Positions 59,627 to 64,000 of a DNA stretch of 64,000 bases are shown one piece after another; position 1 is the stretch's first letter, and each line of letters starts with the position of its first letter. The position numbers were made by a program, and so were the translations under genes. Location of the stretch: contig NZ_BAAAPC010000024.1 of assembly GCF_039530945.1 (NCBI RefSeq), forward strand, positions 1 to 64,000, read 5' to 3'. The notes beneath the pieces are model-generated. The model saw only the letters and a program-made list of their open reading frames with translations, was not told the DNA's origin and did no database searches. The DNA comes from Nocardiopsis_C rhodophaea. Its GTDB lineage: Bacteria; Actinomycetota; Actinomycetes; Streptosporangiales; Streptosporangiaceae.

Positions 59627-59639
59627 CCCCCACAAAACC

Positions 59640-59680
59640 GACGGCCCGCAGACCCCTCCGGCAGGGATCGACGGGCCGTC
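59640..59680. terminator. Terminator between convergent M14 and VOC genes
   Basis: GACGGCCCG (59640-59648) pairs exactly with CGGGCCGTC (59672-59680) around a 23-base loop that can pair partly within itself. It lies between two convergent gene ends and can serve both. Confidence 0.6.
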
Positions 59681-59694
59681 ACCACACGCGGCCG

Positions 59695-60174
59695 CTACCG
59701 CCCCTCATAGGCCGCCCGCAACGCCGCGAAATCGAGCTTCGTCATCGACAGCATCGCCTCGGTCGTCCGCTTCGCCCGCTCCGGATCCGCATCCCCCAGC
59801 ATCTCGATCAACCCGTCCGGGATGACCTGCCACGCCACCCCAAAACGATCCTTCAACCACCCGCAGGCCACCTCCTGGCCCCCCGCACACAACCGGTCCC
59901 AGTAGTAGTCCAGCTCCGCCTGGTCCGCGCAGAAGATCCGAAACGAAACCGCCTCATTGAACGTGAACTCCGGCCCGCCGTTCAACGCCACGAACTTCTG
60001 CCCCTCCACCTCGAACTCCACCGTCATCACCGAGCCCACAGGCCCCGGACCCGCCTCGGTACAACGCCCCACCCGCCCCATCCGCGAATCCGCGAAGACC
60101 GACGTGTAGAACACCGCCGCCTCCTCCGCCTGCCCGTCAAACCACAGACACGTGGTCAACCCGCCAACAGTCAT
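59695..60174 (-). CDS. PhnB-like VOC-family protein
   Basis: 159 residues of the PhnB/3-demethylubiquinone methyltransferase-like VOC group. TTCLWFDGQAEEAAVFYTSVF opens the fold, VEFEVEGQKFVALNGGPEFTFNEAVSF is the diagnostic middle, and CGWLKDRFGVAWQVIP the second half. Despite the family name, no methyltransferase function is implied. ATG 60174 has GGGGG eight bases upstream. Confidence 0.85.
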   Translation of the reverse strand: MTVGGLTTCLWFDGQAEEAAVFYTSVFADSRMGRVGRCTEAGPGPVGSVMTVEFEVEGQKFVALNGGPEFTFNEAVSFRIFCADQAELDYYWDRLCAGGQEVACGWLKDRFGVAWQVIPDGLIEMLGDADPERAKRTTEAMLSMTKLDFAALRAAYEGR

Positions 60175-60333
60175 CACCATCACCCCCAACACGTGACTCA
60201 CACCACGCTAACCACCCACCCCACGCCCCACCCACAACCAACAGCCCCGCGTTTACCTCCAGTCACACCCCGGGTAAACAGCACCCACCCCACACCAGCA
60301 CCCGCCGCCCCCTGACCCGGAAACGGCCCACCC

Positions 60334-61287
60334 ATGACCACCACCGCGATCGCCACCCGCTACCACCACTTCGCCACCCACGAAGCCACCACATCCCCCC
60401 TCTACACCGAACTCGCCCGCGGCATCGCCGCCGACCCCACCCTCCTCGCCCTCCTCAACACCCTCCCGCCACGCTGCCACCAGCCCAACCTCCTCTTCGC
60501 CGCCACCCGCCACCTCACCGGCACCCCCACCTCCTTCCCCCACCTCCGCCGCACCCTCCTCGACAACTGGCACCGCATCGCCCCCCTCATGCAACGCCGC
60601 CGCACCCAAACCAACGAACCCGCCCGCTGCGCACCCCTCCACCCCCTCCTCACCGCCCTCCCCCAACCCCTCACCCTCATCGAAGTCGGTGCCTCCGCCG
60701 GCCTCTGCCTCTACCCCGACCGCTACGCCTACGACACCGACGACCACCTCACCGGCGACCCCCACTCCCCCCTCCGCATCACCGCACCCGCCACCGGCCC
60801 CACCCCGCCCCCCCACCCCCACCTCGACATCGCCGCACGCATCGGAATCGACCTCAACCCCCTCGACATCCACGACCCCGACGACACACGCTGGCTCCAC
60901 AGCCTCATCTGGCCCGAACACCACCAACGCACCCAGCGCCTCGACGCCGCCATCGCCATCGCCCGCACCGACCCACCCCACCTCATCCAAGGCGACCTCA
61001 ACGAACGCCTCCCCGACGCCATCGCCCACGCCCCCGCCGACACCACCCTCGTCGTCTTCCACACCACCGTCCTCACCTACCTGAGCGACAAAGAACGCGA
61101 CCGCTTCACCGACCAGATCCGCCCCCTGGACCTGCACTGGTTCGCCCAAGAACCCCCCGCCGCCCTGCCCCACATCACCGCCCCAGAGCCCGACCCCAGC
61201 CCCGGAATCACCCACCTCCTCTGCCACAACGAACACCCCCTCGCCTACACCGACCCCCACACCGGCGCCGCCCACTGGTTCGCCTGA
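60334..61287 (+). CDS. DUF2332-family protein
   Basis: 317 residues. The family opening (YHHFATHEATTSPLYTELARGIAADPTLLALL) and the methyltransferase-like core (LIEVGASAGLCLYPDRYAYD) are present; FHTTVLTYLSDKERDRF and HWFAQEP come later. DUF2332 proteins look like SAM-binding Rossmann folds, but the activity is unknown. The codons are extremely C-rich. It stands alone and ends at a hairpin. Confidence 0.85.
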   Translation: MTTTAIATRYHHFATHEATTSPLYTELARGIAADPTLLALLNTLPPRCHQPNLLFAATRHLTGTPTSFPHLRRTLLDNWHRIAPLMQRRRTQTNEPARCAPLHPLLTALPQPLTLIEVGASAGLCLYPDRYAYDTDDHLTGDPHSPLRITAPATGPTPPPHPHLDIAARIGIDLNPLDIHDPDDTRWLHSLIWPEHHQRTQRLDAAIAIARTDPPHLIQGDLNERLPDAIAHAPADTTLVVFHTTVLTYLSDKERDRFTDQIRPLDLHWFAQEPPAALPHITAPEPDPSPGITHLLCHNEHPLAYTDPHTGAAHWFA

Positions 61288-61305
61288 CCCACCCCCCGAA
61301 CACAC

Positions 61306-61341
61306 GTGTCCCCGGCGGCCACAACCGGCCACCGGGGACAC
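61306..61341. terminator. Terminator between convergent DUF2332 and DUF3037 genes
   Basis: GTGTCCCCGG (61306-61315) pairs exactly with CCGGGGACAC (61332-61341). It starts 19 bases after the DUF2332 stop and also lies close to the DUF3037 gene end. Confidence 0.6.
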
Positions 61342-61378
61342 ACCACACCTCCGCGCTACCGCACTCGGCCCTCCGACA

Positions 61379-61759
61379 TCAGCGCACCAGCGAATCCAAC
61401 AACCGCTCCAACTCCCCCTCCGGGTCATCAGTCAACCCGGTGTGAATCGGCCCCGGCTGCACAATCGTGCTGCGCGGCGACGTCAACCAGCGGAACCGCC
61501 GCCCCGCCGACTCACACCCCGCCGCACCGGCCGCGCCGCCGCCCTGGCACACCGCCTCTACCGCATCCAGCGCCCGACGCACCCCCGCGACGTCCACCGA
61601 GGCGTCCAGCACCGACAACCGCTCCTCATCCAACGCGCACCGCGCCGCCAAGAACCCCCGCGCCTGGCAGTACACGATCACCCCCGCATTGACCTGCTCA
61701 CCGCGCTCCACCCGCGGAACAACCCGCACCAGCGCGTACTCGAACACCTCCCGCGTCAC
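61379..61759 (-). CDS. DUF3037-family protein
   Basis: 126 residues. The DUF3037 pattern FEYALVRVVPRVERGEQVNAGVIVYC starts the protein, and SPRSTIVQPGPIHTGLTDDPEGELERLLD ends it. The function is unknown. The ATG start overlaps the stop of the HipA-like kinase gene by 4 bases, an arrangement seen often in actinomycetes, so the two probably work together. Confidence 0.85.
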   Translation of the reverse strand: MTREVFEYALVRVVPRVERGEQVNAGVIVYCQARGFLAARCALDEERLSVLDASVDVAGVRRALDAVEAVCQGGGAAGAAGCESAGRRFRWLTSPRSTIVQPGPIHTGLTDDPEGELERLLDSLVR

Positions 61760-62523
61760 CGGACCACCTCCGGCAGCCAGCCGCGCTCAGCAACGCGCCC
61801 CAGCAAATGCCCGACGAACGCCTCACGCACCTCCTGCGCCGAACCGAACCCCGGCTCCTCCACCAGCCACTCATCCGGCACCAGGGCCGTCACCTCCGAC
61901 AGCAGCTCCTCCGTCACCAACGGCGCCAACGCCGCATCCGCCGCCGCAACATCCGGTCCCACCGGCAGCAGCACATGATCCGACGCGTCATAGGCCCGCG
62001 CCACCGCGCCGTCCGACCCCCGCCAGTTGTGCTGGAAGATCAACGTCGCCCCGTGGTCGATCAAGTACGGCGCACCGTGCCACACCAGCATGTTCGGATT
62101 ACGCCACGTCCGATCCACATTGCCGACCAACGCGTCGAACCACAGCACCCGCCCGGCGAACTCCGCGTCCACCCCGAAAGCCAGCGGATCGAACCCCAGC
62201 GACCCCGGCAGAAAGTCCATCCCAAGGTTCAGCCCGCCACTGGCCTTCAGCAGCTCCTGCACCTCCGGATCGGGCTCACCGCGACCGATCACCGCGTCGA
62301 CCTCCACCAGCACCAACTCCGGAACGGGCAGCCCCAACGCCCGACCCAGCTCACCCGAGATCACCTCGGCCACCAGCGTCTTACGCCCCTGCCCCGCGCC
62401 CCGGAACTTCACCACGTACATGCCCAGGTCATCAGCCTCGACCAAACCCGGCAACGATCCACCCTCACGCAACGGCAGCACATACCGCGTCGCGACAACT
62501 TCTCTCAGCACGCCGATCAGCAT
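61756..62523 (-). CDS. HipA-like kinase domain protein
   Basis: 255 residues. It belongs to the short HipA-like kinase group that accompanies DUF3037. Visible blocks are YVVKFRGAGQGRKTLVAEVISGELGRALGL (Lys of the nucleotide site), LGFDPLAFGV, VLWFDALVGNVDRTWRNPNML (catalytic Asp-x-x-x-x-Asn loop) and YLIDHGATLIF (metal-binding Asp). It lacks the N-terminal subdomain of toxin HipA and no HipB is present, so a toxin role is unproven. ATG 62523 is 30 bases from the divergent nucleotidyltransferase start. Confidence 0.8.
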   Translation of the reverse strand: MLIGVLREVVATRYVLPLREGGSLPGLVEADDLGMYVVKFRGAGQGRKTLVAEVISGELGRALGLPVPELVLVEVDAVIGRGEPDPEVQELLKASGGLNLGMDFLPGSLGFDPLAFGVDAEFAGRVLWFDALVGNVDRTWRNPNMLVWHGAPYLIDHGATLIFQHNWRGSDGAVARAYDASDHVLLPVGPDVAAADAALAPLVTEELLSEVTALVPDEWLVEEPGFGSAQEVREAFVGHLLGRVAERGWLPEVVR

Positions 62524-62553
62524 ACGGTCGCGCCCCTCCACTAGATTGCGGAC

Positions 62554-63333
62554 ATGCGGCTCAGTGACGACCACCTCACCCACGACATCACCGCCACCCT
62601 CGCCGCCCTCCCCGGCGTGCATGCCGTCACCCTCGGCGGATCACGCGCCACGGGCACCCACACCCCCGACAGCGACTTCGACTTCGCCATCTACTACCGC
62701 CGCGACTTCGACCCCGACCACCTGCGCTCCCTCGGCTGGGATGGACAGGTCTTCGATATCGGGGAATGGGGCGGCGGGGTCTTCAACGGAGGCGCCTGGA
62801 TCACCTACGACGAACGCCACGTCGACGTGCATTACCGCGACCTCGACGACGTGGAGCACCGCATCGCCGAAGCCCGCCATGGGCGCTTCGACGTCGAGCT
62901 CCTCGCCTTCCACCTCGCCGGGATTCCCACCTACCTGGTCGTCGCGGAACTCGCGGTCAACCGCTTCCTCCACGGCGACCTGCCGCGACCGGAGTACCCC
63001 GAGGCACTGCGCCACGCGGCGCCCGCCCGGTGGTGGGGCCAGGCCGACCTGACACTCTCCTACGCCCGCGCCGCGCACGCCCAACGGGGCCATGTCACCG
63101 AGACGGCCGGAGCGATCGCCACGGCCGCTGCACAGGCCGCGCACGCCATCCTGGCCGCGCGGGGGATCTGGGTGACCAACGAGAAGCGGCTGCTGGACCT
63201 GGCCGACCTGCGGGGCATCGACAAGATCTACTCCGACCTGGCCCCGGAACCGTCCGCTCTGGTGGACGGCGTGGACGCGGTGGCGCGGTTCCTTGGCGAG
63301 GCCGTGGAGCAGGCGCGGGGGGTGACGGGGTAG
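62554..63333 (+). CDS. Nucleotidyltransferase-domain protein
   Basis: 259 residues. The polymerase-beta-like motif GGSRATGTHTPDSDFDFAIYY (Gly-Ser then Asp-x-Asp) sits near residues 28-48, and the third Asp is in VDVHYRDL. A helical C-terminal half (residues about 120-259) resembles that of aminoglycoside-nucleotidyltransferase-like and DUF4037 proteins. It may add a nucleotide to a protein or small molecule. It is divergent, at 30 bases, from the HipA-like kinase gene. Confidence 0.8.
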   Translation: MRLSDDHLTHDITATLAALPGVHAVTLGGSRATGTHTPDSDFDFAIYYRRDFDPDHLRSLGWDGQVFDIGEWGGGVFNGGAWITYDERHVDVHYRDLDDVEHRIAEARHGRFDVELLAFHLAGIPTYLVVAELAVNRFLHGDLPRPEYPEALRHAAPARWWGQADLTLSYARAAHAQRGHVTETAGAIATAAAQAAHAILAARGIWVTNEKRLLDLADLRGIDKIYSDLAPEPSALVDGVDAVARFLGEAVEQARGVTG

Positions 63334-63388
63334 AAGGAGGCGAGGTCGGCGCGGCAGGCCGGAGCTGCCCCGGTGTCGTGCCCGAACC

Positions 63389-64000
63389 CTAGCGGGCCGC
63401 TGTGCACGTACCCGCCCATCCCAGGACGTGGCCGGTGAATGCCACGGCCAGCTCATTCCACCGACTGATCCGGACCATGGGGTGGGAGTCCAGGTGGACG
63501 GGGACGAAGTCGGCGCTGGCAGCGACTTCGCGTGCGCGGTGCACGTAGGCGCGGGACTCGTCGGGGCTGGTGGTGGCGTCGAAGTCGGCGTGGGCGATGA
63601 GGAGGTGTCGATCGCGCAGCGGTTCCACGGGGTCGTTATCGCAGATCCAAGGTGCCAGCCCGAGCACACCGCGCACGTGAGGCGCGTCGGCGGCACGGAG
63701 CACCGCACGCCCGCCCATGGAGTGACCGGTGGTGACCACCGGGATCGGGCCGAAGCGGCGCTCGACCTCCTCCAGCGCCCGCCGTGTGTCGGCCAGGGCG
63801 TCAGTTCCGGTGCCGTTCCAGCCTCGTAGGCGCAGCCGGAGCCGCATCACGACCAGGCCGGAGTCGGACCAGGCACGGCGCAGGGCCCAGGCGAACGGGA
63901 TCATCCGCAACACGGCGGCCTCCCAGGGGGTTGTGGCCGCGGTGCTGTTGACGTCCCCGCCATGAAGGATCAGGACCGCTCCTCGCGGGTGACGCGTCTC
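63389..64000 (-). CDS. Alpha/beta hydrolase, 5' end beyond the window
   Basis: The frame is open to the window edge and its start lies outside. The visible 203 residues contain GAVLILHGGDVNST (oxyanion loop), the nucleophile elbow TGHSMGGRAVL, the acid region LIAHADFDATTSP and the catalytic His in LDSHPMVRISRW. Likely a soluble esterase/dienelactone-hydrolase-like enzyme. It converges with the nucleotidyltransferase gene. Confidence 0.8.
   Translation of the reverse strand, partial: ETRHPRGAVLILHGGDVNSTAATTPWEAAVLRMIPFAWALRRAWSDSGLVVMRLRLRLRGWNGTGTDALADTRRALEEVERRFGPIPVVTTGHSMGGRAVLRAADAPHVRGVLGLAPWICDNDPVEPLRDRHLLIAHADFDATTSPDESRAYVHRAREVAASADFVPVHLDSHPMVRISRWNELAVAFTGHVLGWAGTCTAAR

Noticed and set aside
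56185..60315. A 1376-codon open frame on the plus strand
   Set aside because: It runs antisense to the acyl-CoA synthetase homologue and out of frame over M14, and it is almost entirely Arg/Pro/His. It follows from the C-rich composition of the region.

Overview
The window is GC-rich, tightly packed chromosomal DNA from an actinomycete. The gene content fits Nocardiopsaceae (Nocardiopsis or Streptomonospora-like) best: a CseB-like regulator, an XRE/DUF5753 regulator next to an HATPase protein, actinomycete SoxR, mycofactocin genes and very high GC at third codon positions. The family placement is an inference. No rRNA, tRNA, CRISPR array or intact mobile element was seen. Four broken remnants are present: an adenosine deaminase tail, a TetR gene, an IS110 transposase and an SDR tail.

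Left part (1-17.3 kb): a decayed adenosine deaminase tail; a HelR-type RNA polymerase-recycling helicase (minus strand) behind a match to the rifamycin-associated element; a deiodinase-like redoxin; a SnoaL-like protein divergent from an ECF sigma factor that is followed by a haloalkane dehalogenase; a secreted SGNH hydrolase; a cseA-cseB-cseC-like lipoprotein/response regulator/kinase operon divergent from a NodB-type deacetylase and a PAP2 phosphatase (an envelope-linked block); an HATPase/XRE regulator pair; TetR, NmrA-like and PadR genes.

First natural-product-like locus (17.3-21.5 kb): a 36-codon acidic peptide gene with an N-terminal Gly-Cys-Phe-His stretch is translationally overlapped by a YcaO cyclodehydratase gene. 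A proline-iminopeptidase-like hydrolase follows, a methyltransferase gene is divergent, and a SoxR gene lies downstream. I read this as a small, apparently undescribed RiPP cluster whose core may sit at the N-terminus, as in bottromycin.

Middle (21.5-28.6 kb): a VOC protein, an unknown protein, an alpha/beta hydrolase, a Uma2-family protein, RNase HI, an adenine/adenosine deaminase, an MFS exporter and an MBL-fold hydrolase.

Second special locus (28.8-38.5 kb): mftA, mftB and mftC (mycofactocin precursor, RRE protein and radical SAM maturase) run straight into two FadH/OYE flavin reductases and a complete ETF/Fix electron-transfer set (fixB, fixC, fixX, fixA). mftD, mftE, mftF and mftG are absent from the window. 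The layout suggests a redox module in which a mycofactocin-type cofactor, the OYE enzymes and an ETF:quinone oxidoreductase exchange electrons with the membrane quinone pool. A frameshifted TetR gene follows the operon.

Right part (39-64 kb): a DEDDh exonuclease with BRCT domain, peptide deformylase, RidA, an SMI1/KNR4 protein, a NarL-type two-component system, an SDR gene with a MerR-type operator, a MerR gene, a secreted protein of unknown function, an EEP-family membrane protein, a CUT1-type sugar ABC importer (binding protein plus two permeases) with a LacI regulator, a second NarL-type two-component system, an acyl-CoA synthetase homologue that has lost its catalytic motifs, a secreted M14 carboxypeptidase, a PhnB-like VOC protein, DUF2332, DUF3037 with a HipA-like kinase divergent from a nucleotidyltransferase, and an alpha/beta hydrolase cut by the window edge. 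From about 54.1 to 62.5 kb the plus strand is strikingly C-rich whichever way the genes point.
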